Shown here piece by piece: positions 21,610 through 33,440 of a DNA stretch of 64,000 bases (the first letter of the stretch is position 1; each line of letters begins with the position of its first letter). Below the pieces are notes generated by a model, which did not search any database, was not told the origin of the DNA, and saw only the letters and a program-made list of their open reading frames with translations. The DNA is from Litsea cubeba (Eukaryota > Streptophyta > Magnoliopsida > Laurales > Lauraceae): assembly GCA_012931725.1 (NCBI GenBank), contig CM022949.1, positions 53,676,760 to 53,740,759 on the forward strand, written 5' to 3'. The translations under genes were made by a program, and so were the position numbers.

Positions 21610-23460
21610 CTGATATGCACATGAATCTTATGAAAAACATAGTGGTCATCCAATGCTAGACTAATTAAAATGACAAAAAAAATTTGGTTCAAATAGCAAC
21701 AATAAAAGCCCCAAGTTGTGATTATCCAGACTCTTTATATAGCTGGCCGCACTATAGATCAGGCCTCAAGCATCTCCTCCATCATGAGATGGAAACTGTC
21801 TGATGACTGAAAGTTGTGTAGCCATCAGTCCAAAATTGAAGATTGACTGTCTGTTAAATTTTAAGGATAAGATTTTCTAATCAGATGGGAGCAGAGATTT
21901 GAGGATACCAGCTGAGCTTCTAGGAACTGTATAATTGCTGTCCAAACTAAAATACTATATACTTGCACCCTATAAGATCATTAAACTTTTGAAGCACAAA
22001 AATTAAGAATTAGAATAATTTGATTCAATTGATCTTTGCCTGACCCTAATCCACATCTCCTTGGTTGGTAGGTAGTTTCACAAATTCTTTACTATTGTCC
22101 CAACCTAACAAAAGAGGAGCAAGGAGAATTTTTCTTTTCATTTTCTGTTTACATTGAACTACTAATCAGAAATCCTACTTTAAACTTGAAGACAAATTTC
22201 CAAGTGCATGTGTGTGATACTAAGGTCCCAAATCCACTCAGCCAATAGTGCTTTTTATTTTTTTTAACACACAGACTTCTCAGTGGTATATAATCCCATC
22301 GGATTATATAGAATCACCAATGAAAAAATGAAAAGCAAAAACACCCAAGTTATCATTTCTTCAATATAGAATCACCAATGCAGAAATAGGCAAAACCCAA
22401 TTAATAAAACAAGAACCCAACACAAAGTAAATTCACCCAATAACAGCAAATGCACAAATTAACCAGAGACAGATAGATTTCTACAAACATTAGCAGCAAA
22501 AGGCATAGATTTCCAATGTGTGAAATGGAGGCAGGTGTTCTCCAATCCAACAGATTAATCATTGAAATGTACTAATAAAGTTTAAGTATCTTAATAAAGC
22601 AAATGAAAGAACAAACAAAGGAATAATAGATTCTTAAAATGAAAAAAACCCAGATGGGTTTTGTCACTGTTGAACATATTAATGTGAGAATTATTGAGAT
22701 GGCAGATCTCTACATTAGAAAAGTAAGGAAGAAAGAGAGATAGAGAGAGAGAGAGATGATAGACTACCAGGGCACCAGCTGAGAGAGGTAGAAGGGTCTT
22801 TGTCGGCCAAGAAGAGGAGGAGGTTAATCTGGTTCAAATGAAAGATAACAAACATTCAACCCTCATATTACATCATTCATTCAACAACATTAACAAACAA
22901 CAGCAAAGAAATCAAATGAAAAAAAAATACCAACAGCTGTAGCAAGAGTGGAAATGGCTGAGATTCATTTCCCGCAAAAAATAAAAAATAAAAACCCTGC
23001 CTTGTCCCAATCGAACCCAATTCTTCATCATCCCCAAACCCCAACCCCTTTTCCCACATCATTAAATCCCACATCTAAAACAACCCTAATCTCAGAGTCA
23101 GACCCAGACCGAACCCACACAATCCGTCAAAAACCAAGATTTCGAATCATAACAATCTAGTAACTCCCCTGACCAAAACTGTTATCCAGTCACGCATCTC
23201 AAACCATTCCGCCGAGCCCAAAATCAAGCCCCCACAAAACCCAATCCCCATCCAAACCCCAATCCGAATGAAAAAACAAAAAAAAAAGCATACCTCAGTC
23301 TGAGAGGAAAAAAAACAAAATGAAAGAAAGAAGACAGGGATTGAGAAGAAGAGAGGGAAGAGCAAACCTCCACCTATGGTCGGCTCCATGCCGCTCGTCT
23401 CTCCACTGTAATCGTCGAGATCTCCACCCTATCGGCTTCCTCTTCGCCTTCGCGAATTCC
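21610..23460. other. Interior of F: intron-like DNA, possibly more captured host gene sequence
   Basis: A/T-rich DNA with no convincing reading frame. A minus-strand ATGGAGCCGACC near 23385, preceded by GA/CT-rich leader-like sequence, could be a captured first exon. This is weak. Confidence 0.3.
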
Positions 23461-23469
23461 AAATGAATC

Positions 23470-24393
23470 AACAGGCAGCATCTGGGAGAGGTCTGGAGAG
23501 AGTGAGAGAGAGAGAAAAAAGAGAGAGCGAGACAGAGAAAGCAGAGAGCGAGAGAGAGAGGGGAAGAGCGATCTCTCTGCGCTCGATCTCGCGCGAGAGA
23601 GAGAAATAGGAGAGTGAGCGGAGAGAGTGAGACGGACAGCAGAGAGAGTGAGACAGAGAGCAGGAGAAAGAGAAAAGAAAATAGGGAAAAGAGGGCTCTT
23701 GGCGGGAGAGGGAAAAAACGTGGAAATTTAATGCCACTAATTTTCGTCACAAAAGAAATAAGATTTTCATCCGCAAAAATTATTTTATTTTTATTATTTT
23801 AAAACATGAAGTCTACCAACCTTTAAACGTTGGTAATAAATATTTTGATGCTAATTTTCGTCGATAAAAAAATGTCGATAAAGGACTCTGATTTTTAATT
23901 TTCCTAAACATAGAGTTAAACATTACCGATGTTTTACAAAAAAACGCCGCTAAACGTTTATTTTATCGACGTCATATAATTCGTCGATAATAGTCTCTGA
24001 TAGTTTTACCAGCGTAAAATAAAACATTTAAAAAGATTTTCCAACACTTAGTCTCGAAAACTTAGGCTCGAAAACGGCCCGCCGGGGGTCCTGAATGAGT
24101 AATGGGGTGAGGGGTGCGAGGACAGTGGGGTGCCTTGTGGTGCACAGTGAATGTGGAATGGGCTTAGACGCAGTGGGGAGGAGAAGAGAAGGTGGGTAGC
24201 AGCGGAGAGAGTGGTGGGAAAAAGAAGCAGAAAGGAGAGGATAAGGAAGAAAGAAAGGAGAGGAGAGGAGAGGAACAGAGGAGGAAGAAGAGAAGAGAGG
24301 AAGAGAGAAAGAGAGAACCAAGGGAGAGAGGGAGTGGTGTGCAGGTGTGCGCAGGACGGAACAGAGGAGGAAGTAGGGGAGAGGGAGAGGAAT

Positions 24394-24447
<54 letters not shown>

Positions 24448-24650
24448 GAGGGAGAGAGGGAGTGATGTGCAGGTGCGCAGGCGAGGGGAGACAGGGGAGG
24501 AAGAAGAAGAGAGGAAGGGAGGGAGGAGAGCTGACAGAGAGATGGGGAACGAGGGAGAGAGAGAATAGAGAAGAAAGAGAGGAGAGGGGGAATGGTGCGC
24601 AGTGCAGGGGAGGCGTCCGGCGGCGCGAGGAGGAAGATGAAGGCTCTGCT
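23470..24650. repeat. GA-rich low-complexity region with (GA)n microsatellites
   Basis: Purine-rich text occupies 23490-23720 and 24175-24640, with a pure GA run of about 45 bases at 24401-24445. Long open frames here on the minus strand (Ser/Leu/Pro-rich) result from the CT repeats and are not credible genes. Confidence 0.8.
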
Positions 24651-25424
24651 GGTAGAATTTAAGTTCATCATACGACTTCAACTTCGGAGATAGAAATATA
24701 ATGGTAGAATTTAAGTTCATCATACGACTTCAAATTCGATGTTTATTTAAAATAAAAGAAGTAGGTACAACTTCGTCGGTAAAGGTAAAAAATAAAAATT
24801 TAAAAATATATTTATCGAAGTTTTTATTTTCGTCGGTACAATTAATATAAAAATAAGTAAAAATTAATAAACATATCTACCGACGTTTGCATTTTTGCAC
24901 GTAAAATTAATATAAAAATAAATAAATATTCATAAACATATTTACCGACGTTTAATTTCGTCGGTAAAATTAAAAGCATATATACCGACATTTTATTTCG
25001 TCGGTAAAATTTAGAAAATAAATCTTTTTTTTTTAATTTAAGAATGGCCTTTGTCGACGTTTTATTAAAAAACATCGGTAAAGGGTGCACTTTTGGCCAC
25101 GTTTTTTACGAAACGTCGGTAAAAGTCTTTACTTTTGCTGACGTTTTGAAAAACATCGGTAAAGGGTGTACTTTTGGCCATGTTTTTTACGAAACGTCGG
25201 TAAAAGTCTTTACTTTTGCCAACGTTTTCAAAAAGGTCGATAAAGGGTGTACTTTTACCGACGTTTTGTGAAAAACGTCGGTAAAAGTCTACACTTTGCC
25301 GACGTTTTTAAAAAACACCGGTAAAGGTCTACCCTTTACCGACGAAAGTAAAAACGTCAGCAAAGGTGTACCCTTTACCGACGAATTTTAAAAAACGTGG
25401 CTAAAAGTGCAACTTGTTGTAGTG
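23738..25424. mobile_element. Orphan right end of a second CACTA-type element within F
   Basis: Dense subterminal motifs of the CGTCGGTAAAAG / CCGACGTTTT type run from 24770 to 25400 and end in ACTTGTTGTAGTG at 25424, a CACTA terminus in reverse. The motif family is different from F's own. No CACTACAACAAGT partner was seen to the left. Confidence 0.65.
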
Positions 25425-25914
25425 TGAGAGAGTGAGAGAGATGTGGGCGAGAGAGTGAGAGATAGTGAGGGAGATGAGCGAGAGAGGGATATGAGAGGAT
25501 ATGAGATTGGGGATTAGGTCTAAAACTTTTACCGTCGGGATTGAGGGATTGCTGGTCGAGAGAGGGTCAGAGAGATGAGGGATTGAGAACAGGCGAGGGA
25601 ACTGGAAATGATATGCACTTGAGCGGGCGAGGGAAATGAAAAATGGGGCGGGCACAGTGGAATGTTATTTTTGGGGCTGAATTGATTTTGAAGGCCCGAG
25701 TTAACTTTTATTCTTCCAAAACAAAAATAATGAAAATATAATTTTCCAAGTTAAATAAATTATCAAAATTTGGCAAATTGACATTTGCCGGCGATATAGG
25801 TATTTCGCCGGCAAAAAATATATCCTTTGCCGGCGACACAAATATTTTGCCGGTAAAACATAACCTTTGTAGAGAGTGAAAAGAGGGAGAGGGAAAAAAA
25901 TTGAGGAATTTACC

Positions 25915-26228
25915 GACGATTATTTTTCATCGCAAAAAATATAAATTTTCATCGGTAAAAATTAATTTATTTTTTTTTTGAAAAAAAGTAAAAAAGTCTA
26001 CCAACCTTTACCGATGATTTATATTAAACGTCGGTGATAAATTTTCCGACGCTAATTTTCGTCGGTAAAAAAAATTTTCCGACACGTTTTGTCACGAGCA
26101 GACACGGGCGAGGCAAAATGGGATTTGTTGCCACTAACTCTATTGGTGGTGGCAACAAGTAAGAAATAGCCACAAAAACACTGGCCGCGGCAAAAAGTTT
26201 GACGCTAAAAGTCATTGTTTTGGTAGTG
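25915..26228. mobile_element. Orphan right end of a third CACTA-type element within F
   Basis: Repeats TTACCGACGATT...GTCGGTAAAA end in CATTGTTTTGGTAGTG at 26228. The stretch 25915-26080 is a diverged copy of 23738-23880 (shared AAGTCTACCAACCTTTA and GACGCTAATTTTCGTCGGTA-like text). No matching left terminus was seen. Confidence 0.6.
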
Positions 26229-26713
26229 AGCAATGGGTTCTCGGTGGGTATTGTGAGAAGAAGAAGGTGTGCGAAATTTTTTTGGTGTCAAGATTTGGGT
26301 TCTTAGTGGGTATCGTCTATCCCTAATTTAGGGTTAAATTTTGGGTGTCAAAAAAAGGGTGCGAAATATTTTTGGAATATTAATTTGGCGGGTTTCTTTT
26401 TTTACGGCATACGAAATGTGGGCTGTGAGAGCTGATTAATCTTATAGCTTCTCAAAGCAGGCCGTGAACTTAATTTGAATGGCTTGGCCTTTTACAGCGT
26501 GCAACATGCGGGCTGTGATACCTTAATATTTTTACGGCTTGCGAATGTGGGCCGCAAATGCTCAATAATTTACGGTGTCCTAAATGCACGCCGTAATTGA
26601 TAAGATCTCACGGTGCGCAAAATGCACGCCGCACTTTTGCGGCTCGCAATCCATGCGCGCCGTACTATTATATCATTTACGGCTTGCATTCAATGCACGC
26701 CGTAAATGACGCG

Positions 26714-26740
26714 CTGTAAAAGCCCTGAAATGGTGTAGTG
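26714..26740. repeat. Right terminal inverted repeat of F
   Basis: 27 bp, ending GGTGTAGTG and followed by the TTT target duplication. Confidence 0.95.
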
Positions 26741-27074
26741 TTTGGGCTTTGAGCGATTTCTATAGTGAGTTGGGGTAGTTTTCAGAAATATGTAATAAAC
26801 CATTGTTTTTATCACTTGATATTTATAGGCTGGACTTCGGCCCTGTTTACATTTGATATATCATGATACCTTATGCTTCCGTTATTTCTGTCGTTGCTTC
26901 CGCTTTGTCTTTATGGTTCCGCAACTTAACCATTGATATAGTATTGTTCAAAAAGTTTTAAATTGGACCTCACTACGTACCTACGATCTTGGAAGTTCTC
27001 AAATTTTCCGGGAAGTAGCGCTCCAACTTTGGTACCTCGACGGTTTTCTCAGTATTCGGAATTTGGGCGTTACA
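26741..27074 (+). repeat. LTR of gypsy element D, right part
   Basis: Continues from 19254 after the TTT duplication and ends GGGCGTTACA at 27074, followed by ATAAC as the likely target duplication. It sits inside the Athila-like element E. Confidence 0.6.
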
Positions 27075-28950
27075 ATAACCATTCTTAGCAACATCCAATG
27101 CTTTGATTAATTGTTGGAATGGAGTGATGCAAATTTTGTTTGGCACCATGACAGTTCAACTAAACATCTTTAATGTGAGTAAGCAACCTCAAGATGAGGA
27201 TAATGAGATTGGTGAGGTCAGCTACGTACAAGAGTTGGTTGGAAATGTTGCTTCCCAGTTAGGCTATGAGGACCCATTGGAGGTTTGTCTAGCACATTTT
27301 GGTAGTCATTTTGATAGAGATGGCCACATTGAAAAGGTGACTGCACTGCTAGATTCAACCCCATTCATGTAAAAGAATTGGTGGCAACCTAAGCTAGATA
27401 TCTTGACCTCAATTTTGGAAGGTAAGTTTGTTTAGGATCCCGGTAGATTCCATGTTAGGTGTCAAATAGGGTAGTTTTTTTTTTCTTTGTTTATATATAT
27501 TATTATTAGTTTAGGTTATCTTTTGTCATTGTTTTAACTAACCTTGGACAGGGAGCGCCATGCAAAATCATCAGGTAACTTCTTCCCTTTACTTCCTACA
27601 ATTTATTTTTCCTCATGTTAGACTATCATTTTCTGCATTACATGCATGACATCGAGCATGCTGTGCAGTTTAGGTTTGGGGGTGGGAACAAGCTCACTTG
27701 TCCAATTTTAGGCAAACTTTTAATTTTTTAAATCTTCGGAAAATTTTTCATTTGTGCAATTTTATTTTACTTTTTTTTAAAAAAAAGGTAGTTTTCAAAA
27801 GAATTGATAAAATTCAACGATGCTCGGAAACCCGGAATTTCGAGATTTTTGGAAGGAAGTAAAATGAAGGTTCATCTTTTCTAGAATATATCAAAATAGT
27901 ATTAAACTCTATTTTTCACTAAAACATGTATACATCTACCAAGATTTTGGATAGGAAGCCTTGGTGTTGAATTTTGATTTTTTCAAGAAAGATAGGATGA
28001 CTTTCTGAAGTCTAACCTTGTAAGTCTACCTGGTTCATCGGGATAGTTAGGCAAACCAACACCATTGGATTAATACGGGCGAACTGAAAAGGGCTGCCTA
28101 CTGTTGGGGAACGAAAAAAAAAACATGTTTAGTTAGAAATCTTTAACAGAATAAAAAGTTTTGTGACTAGTTTGGGTTCGCAGCCTTTTTAACCCGAGCT
28201 AATAAGCCAGTAAGGGTATTTACATACCTAATGCCCTAAAGACATCTGGTTTGGAAGTCATTGGCCTAATGCTCGTTATATGGGTCAATTAGAAAGCTTA
28301 AGGGACATAAGCATTACACAGTCACATGTATGTGTTTGAAAAAGAAAAAAAAGAAAAAAATGAAAATAGAGTTGCATCCCGTGGCCTTTGAAAATACAGT
28401 AGTGCGAAAGCTGTCAAGTAGCCTTGAGAGGGAAACTTATGAGCCACTAAATCTAGGAAAGATCAGAGCATTTGAGGGAGAATTCTGTTTTCATGATATC
28501 ATAGTGGAACATTTGAAAGATTGATTGGATGTATATAATTGCACAAGGCACACAAAAGTTTGGTATTTGAAAAAAAAAAAGTTTGAAATTAGAAGGATGA
28601 AACGAATTTTGAAAAGTCTGAGATATTGACAATTCTGGGTTACACAAAGAGTATCCGAGATAACTTAATTTCCTTTTGAAAAAGAAAAAAAAATTTACTT
28701 TGTTTTTATTTCTATGTGTGTTTTTAGGATAAATGAATTTTGTGAGTATATTCACTGCAAATCCTGATCACGAGGAACAACTCGTCCACTAGGGGGGACC
28801 TAGGGGTTTAAGGGCTTGTTGTATATGCTAAATGCAGTCAAGAGGGCCAGCGAAAATGGCATTTTTATTTTTTAGCATTTGTCTTTTTCTTAAGTTAGGT
28901 AATAAACTTCTCTTTTTTCCCTTATTTTACTCGAGGACTAGCAAAAAGCT
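27075..28950 (+). mobile_element. Element E: Athila-like Ty3/gypsy remnant, protease-side linker and 3' non-coding region
   Basis: 27127-27372 translates to a linker between protease and reverse transcriptase seen in Athila-like polyproteins (TVQLNIFNVSKQ, EDPLEVCLAHFG), ending at a TAA. Nothing of reverse transcriptase or integrase follows, so this is an internally deleted copy. The rest is A/T-rich with G-rich purine tracts (GTTTGGGGGTG at 27676) typical of the 3' part of these elements. The small frames at 28330 and 28453 are poly-A artefacts. Confidence 0.55.
27103..27372 (+). pseudogene. Fragment of gypsy (Athila-like) polyprotein linker
   Basis: About 89 codons. MTVQLNIFNVSKQ followed by an acidic stretch and YEDPLEVCLAHFG is a recurrent piece of gypsy polyproteins between the protease and reverse transcriptase. 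Flanking pol domains are missing, so the fragment is non-functional. Assignment rests on remembered family patterns. Confidence 0.55.
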
Positions 28951-28960
28951 GATTTGGGGG
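28951..28960 (+). promoter_or_regulatory. Polypurine tract of element E
   Basis: GATTTGGGGG, preceded by GGACTAGCAAAAAGCT, is a typical arrangement just before a gypsy 3' LTR, here starting TGTGATAAGTCC. Confidence 0.6.
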
Positions 28961-29050
28961 TGTGATAAGTCCACAAAATTGTAGCTTTCATTCATCATTT
29001 TATATGCATTTGTGCCTAGCTTTTGAGCTCTTAAGAGTTTCTCAACACTC
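28961..29050 (+). repeat. Start of the 3' LTR of element E, truncated
   Basis: TGTGATAAGTCCACAAAATT begins the LTR. After roughly 90 bases the base composition changes abruptly to GC-rich DNA assigned to element B. The exact junction is uncertain. Confidence 0.45.
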
Positions 29051-29408
29051 TTTGAGGTCAGAAGCTACAAGACCTGAGGGCACTCGAAGATCGGTGATAG
29101 AAGGTAACATCCGTGAGGACATCGATTGTGCTGCTGAGCTGCTCTTTTTCCGAACTGGGTTGCTTTTCAAATCTCACCTCGGTTCGGGCTGCTGACGTTT
29201 TATCCTTATCCATTGTCGTTCCGTCTGCCCGAGGCAATAAATGCTACGATGCACTCGATGCAGAAGGTGTACCGTCGATGCTATGTGTCTATGCTAGATG
29301 GATGATTCAGATATTTCGGAGGCGCGTGCTCTGCGCCTGAGGGACGTGCACAGCACTCGAGGCTTCGCACGTGCATCCTCGGGATATGAAAGGGTGTCCA
29401 TCCCCCAT

Positions 29409-29417
29409 CTATAAAAG
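29409..29417 (+). promoter_or_regulatory. TATA box of the antisense gene of element B
   Basis: CTATAAAAG, 239 bases before the ATG at 29648, preceded by GC-rich promoter-like sequence with ACGTGC motifs. A 5' UTR intron is likely: donor GTAAGT at 29570 and acceptor CTTAG at about 29627-29634. Confidence 0.6.
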
Positions 29418-29647
29418 CGGAGGCTAGGCTCCTTTCTACTTCTACTTGTGCCTTTGCCAGAGGAGAAGAAGAAGAAAGTTTTTCGCAGAAGAGAGTCTGC
29501 CCTGAAGAGAAGCGCCGCTAGGATCGATCCACTCTAGGTTCAGCCCTGCTTCTTGCTCATTCCGCTTTTGTAAGTATTCGTTCTCTACTTTGCCCCTCCT
29601 TCTGCAATTCACACTTCAAGTCCTTAGGTCTTAGGAAAACCATAGGA

Positions 29648-31909
29648 ATGGATGCTTATAGCTTCTGGATAGAGAACGAGGGGTCTATGGCCCAACTCAA
29701 GTCGGAGTATAAGATACCCGATGATGTTTTACTCAAAGTACCCCACCCTGCCTCTTACATCGACGGCAGCATTTATGATGGCTGGATGCCATTCCCCCTA
29801 ATTGCCATAGTAGAGGGTGGAGTACGTTTTTCCCTGCATCCTCTGCTTAGGGATTGCCTCAGGGCATGGAATCTCTGCCATTGCCAGTTGATGCCGAACG
29901 GCTACAAAATCGTCATGGGCACGGCGGTGCTCAATAGGGTTTTGGAAATCAACCTTGGCGCCCACGACATCGAGGATGTCTATGACCTCTGTAAGGCCCG
30001 AGACAACATCTACTATCTCCGGATTAGGTATGGCCGGAGTAGTTTTATCAATGCCTTGGAGGACTCGAGCAAGTATGTCAGGGATGATCGCCTGCTTGTT
30101 TCAGGCAACTAGGAGTTCAGCGACGATGAGCCCGCGTCGAATAGACTTTCTCGGATCCCCCGTCGCCTCGGTGCTCCTCCAAGTAAATACTACATCCTTA
30201 TCTTGCATTTACCCCTCTTCTTGTAATGCTGAGCTGACACCTTTTCTATTTGCCGCGCAGGTATCGCCGACAGGAGGAGAGACGCTCAGAGAGTCGGTTG
30301 GACCAGGAACGAGGCCTGGCTCCGGGCCCTAAGCAGTTATCACGGCCACGCCGATAAATCGGCCTAGTCCTTTCTTGGTTACGACCCGAAGTACAAGTCC
30401 TACTTCAAGAGGAAAGACGATCCAAGTCCGGCACCCGCACCCGTGGTCGAGGAAGGAATTCGTCCAGCCGGGACCGAGGCAAGTGATCGAGCTGCGTCCG
30501 GAGCAAGGGCTTCTACATCCGAGTTGAAGTCGGAAGAAGTTCCCCTGAGGAGGAGAGAGTTGCGTCTTTCGGTCCCCTTCTTTGAGCTCGGTAGAAGGAG
30601 AGATGGTGAGGAAGAAGCATTTAGCGTTGGACGACCTAGAGGCTCTGGCACTTGGGGGTCAGTTTCCCGAGGTGCCAGCAGACTCAGCCGCCGTGGAGGT
30701 CCTTGCCCCCGTGTTGCCAGAGGTTCCCCCGGCTTCTAGCCAACTGGGTACTGTTGCTCCCGCGACCGTCTCTGAGCCACCGGTGGGCGTCTCCGATTTA
30801 CAGACGGTTGCCCTCGAGCCAAGGTCGAGTGCCCTGGTTCAGAAGTGAGCACCCGATGCTGCGCTAGTGGAAGCTCGTTCAGGAAATAGGGTCGCCTCTA
30901 CTGCTCTTGCTGAAGGGGGTCTGGGTCTCTTTCAACGAGTCGACCGGACCCTTCTATACCTTGGAGGCTGGGAAGCCAGTGACAACCAAGGACCAAATTC
31001 TTCAGAAGGTCGATCCTGCTGTGCTCGGGGCACTTGGGCGAGCTTGCGCCCTTCCGCTGGACATCGCCCACCTTGAGGAGTTCGACGACACTAAGCTGGC
31101 ATTGGCGTGTTTGGAGTCATCCCTCGCAGTAAGTCTACTCGGACCTTCCTCTTTTGTACTTCCTTGCCAAAAAGTTTGTTTCGATCTCGGCTTTGATTCT
31201 TGACGCCTCTCTCCTCTTAACAAAATGTGCAGAGGTGCATGGTCACCCTGGACCATCTCCATAAGAGTGGCCCAGCGCTTGCCAGATCGGAGACTGAAAA
31301 AAAGAATCTTCAGGGGAAGCTGGCCAAGATGCTAAGGCGTTGAAGCAAGCGGAGGAAGTGAAGGACGGCTACAGGGCCAAGCTCGAGAAGCTCAAGGCTG
31401 AAGATGTCAAGCGTACATCCGAGATCGAGGCCTTGAATAAAAAGCTTGCTGAAGTCGAGGCCTCCTTAGAGGTTCAGAAGGTGCAGACGAACGACCTCGA
31501 GGCAAGACTCCGATCTGGAAATGAGCGGATAGCCGAGCTCGAGAAGTTCAAGGAGGGAGTTGAGGCTAGGCTTGACTCAGAATGTGACGCTGCTTTTGAG
31601 GAGGGAACGGAGAGTGCATCAGTGCACTACAGGGCTCAGGTCATCAAAGTGAGGGACAAGGCCTGGGCAGGAGCGTGGCGCGCGGCCCTGAAGGAAGCGT
31701 GGATCTCCGAGGGCCTCCCCGCATTTAGAGATCCACCCCCGTATCCCGTCAAGGCATGTGGGCCGAGCTCTGCTCCTGCTGAATCTCCTGCTCCCGCTGA
31801 GTCTTCCGCGCCCAAGGCTCCTCCTGTGGTGATAGAAGTCTCGGAGACCGCCGGCCCTGAGCCCATCCAAGCTGAACCCGGCGCCGCTCCTGAGCCTACG
31901 TCTTCCTAA
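29648..31909 (+). pseudogene. Antisense intron-bearing gene of element B ('putative gypsy type transposon' / Transposase_28-like)
   Basis: Antisense to pol. Exon 1 (29648-30182) encodes GVRFSLHPLLRDCLRAW then LMPNGYKIVMGTAVL, the pattern of Pfam PF04195 (GLRFPLHP..., LxPNGW). Introns follow at 30183-30260 (GTAAAT...CGCAG) and 31129-31232 (GTAAGT...TGCAG). Exon 3 encodes a long coiled coil (SEIEALNKKLAEVEASLEVQ region) and a Pro/Ala-rich tail ending at 31909. Broken by TAG at 30110-30112, another stop near 30366, a frame change near 30585, a stop near 30848 and a frame change near 31333. Molecular function of the family is unknown. Like the antisense gene of A it combines a globular N-terminus, acidic middle and coiled-coil C-terminus, but the domain is different. 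Confidence 0.7.
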
Positions 31910-33440
31910 AGGCCTTGTTTTTGATGTATTTTTTCTCTTTTTCTTCCGCCTTGGATGTAACGATTGGATGTAATGATCAACCGTTGGAATGAAATCCTCC
32001 CTTTTTGATGACTTTGATCTTCATATTTTGGTGTTTGCTTTCATTCTGTTTCCTACTCCTCAAGTTTGTAATTAGAAATTTCGCCAAGTGTTTGGCTTCA
32101 GCTTCCGGATTAGGCTTCCTGCACACGAATCTTCTCTTGGCATAGCCGAGTCAGAGTGGGAGCGGATTGGATTGTTCTTCATCTCGGGATCATTGGAGGT
32201 GGGCTCAGCATCGTAGTTGAGGTGGCCACTGCAGCAATCACCGAGCTGGGCGCCACAAGACGTGGTCTCGGCTTGACACTCTTATCAAGGCATCACCATG
32301 GTACTTGCAGGTTTGGAGATTGTGGAGAATCTTTCGGGCATTTGACTTCCCAAGGTATGGGTGAAAGATCAGGTTTTGCCCCAACTTGCATCTTTGCCTT
32401 GGCCGGAGAAGAAACAGGTAGGCTTGCGGCAAGGAAGGGTGTATCTTTGATGGAGAAGCCGTCGCTGGAGTTAGGCCCTTGGTCTTCGATGAAGAAAGGG
32501 TGGCGCTGGCGTTTGGAGTCCCATCATCACCAAACCGCCCGCGTCTTCGTAAAATAGGGCCTTACCTCGCTTTAGCAGAAGGTGGTCGGAGGGGGTGCTC
32601 CCATGGAGCTACACGCGTCTTTACAAAATACATCCTCGACAACTCCTGCCGGCTAAGAGGAGATTAGACATCTATATTTTGTGACCTCGGGGTGAATAGG
32701 GAAAATAGATGTCCTTCGTTCTCCCCCACTCTTTCCTCTTATGCATCTATCCCTTTTTGATGCAGTAGGGAATTCTCCTGGTTGTAATAGGATGTAACAG
32801 ATATCATTTCTGCTTGTAATCCTTCTTGATAATTCAATAAAACTTTCTTTGTCTTGTGTCTTCTCTTTTGCTACTTCGAGAATATTTTCTGCATTTTTCA
32901 TTTTTTCTGGCTGCTTAGGAATTTCACCCATGGCAGGATAGGCTTCGTAGCACGCTTGCTGAATTAGGATCGAGACGTGGCCAACTGGCTCGTTACCAGA
33001 GGCGTAGTCTCACCGGTCTGCGATCTGGCATTCTTACCGAGATGCGCGTACGACTGGGTTGCCCCAGTGCTGCTTTTGCTAGTCTCAGCACGGGCCTGAT
33101 CTCATAGAGGGACGTAACCAGCTGGCTCGTCACCGAGGTGTAGTCCTGTAGGCCAGCGATCTGGTATTCTTACCGAGATGCGCATATTGGCCAAACTATC
33201 CCAGTGTTGTTTTTACTAATCTCCGCATAGACTTAGTCAAATAGGGGGGACGTAACCAGCTGACTCGTCACCAGAGGTGTAGTCCTGTAGCCCGGCGGTC
33301 TGGTACTCTTACCGAGACGCGCGTGTGGCTGAACTGGAGAGTGTACCACAGCCGGACTGGGAAGTTACACTGCTGCCGAGTTCCTCATTTAAAAACAATT
33401 ATAGATTCAAGTTCATTCAAAAAATAAGAACTTCTATTGA
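31910..33440. other. Non-coding spacer of element B between the antisense gene and pol
   Basis: No gene is supported. Apart from the tandem repeat at 32969-33345, nothing stands out. Plus-strand frames such as 32156-32557 lack any recognisable pattern. Confidence 0.5.
32969..33345. repeat. ~138-bp tandem repeat, nearly three copies
   Basis: Copies begin at about 32972, 33112 and 33249 with GACGTAACCAGCTGGCTCGT-like text, continue with AGAGGTGTAGTCCTGTAG and then ATTCTTACCGAGATGCGCG. Period is 137-140 bp. It lies in the 3' region of a Tat-type element, the class of site where new satellites are known to arise. Confidence 0.8.

Larger units (their letters stand above)
19255..26740. mobile_element. 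Element F: CACTA (En/Spm-type) DNA transposon, 7,486 bp
   Basis: Terminal inverted repeats of 27 bp match perfectly; they begin CACTACACCATTTCAGGG at 19255 and end with the complement at 26740. The target duplication is TTT at 19252-19254 and 26741-26743, the 3-bp size usual for CACTA elements. Subterminal regions (19281-19740 and 26400-26713) are full of short TTACGG...GCCGTAA motifs in both directions, the usual transposase-binding arrays. The interior has a transposase remnant, a captured host exon, GA-rich low-complexity DNA and two foreign CACTA termini, but no intact transposase, so F is non-autonomous. The perfect ends suggest fairly recent mobility. Confidence 0.92.

Noticed and set aside
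24028..24723. 231-codon Ser/Leu/Pro-rich frame on the minus strand
   Set aside because: Arises from CT/GA repeats; no domain or codon structure.
30443..30739. Independent 98-codon gene
   Set aside because: Part of exon 2 of the antisense gene of B; the frame change near 30585 makes it look separate.
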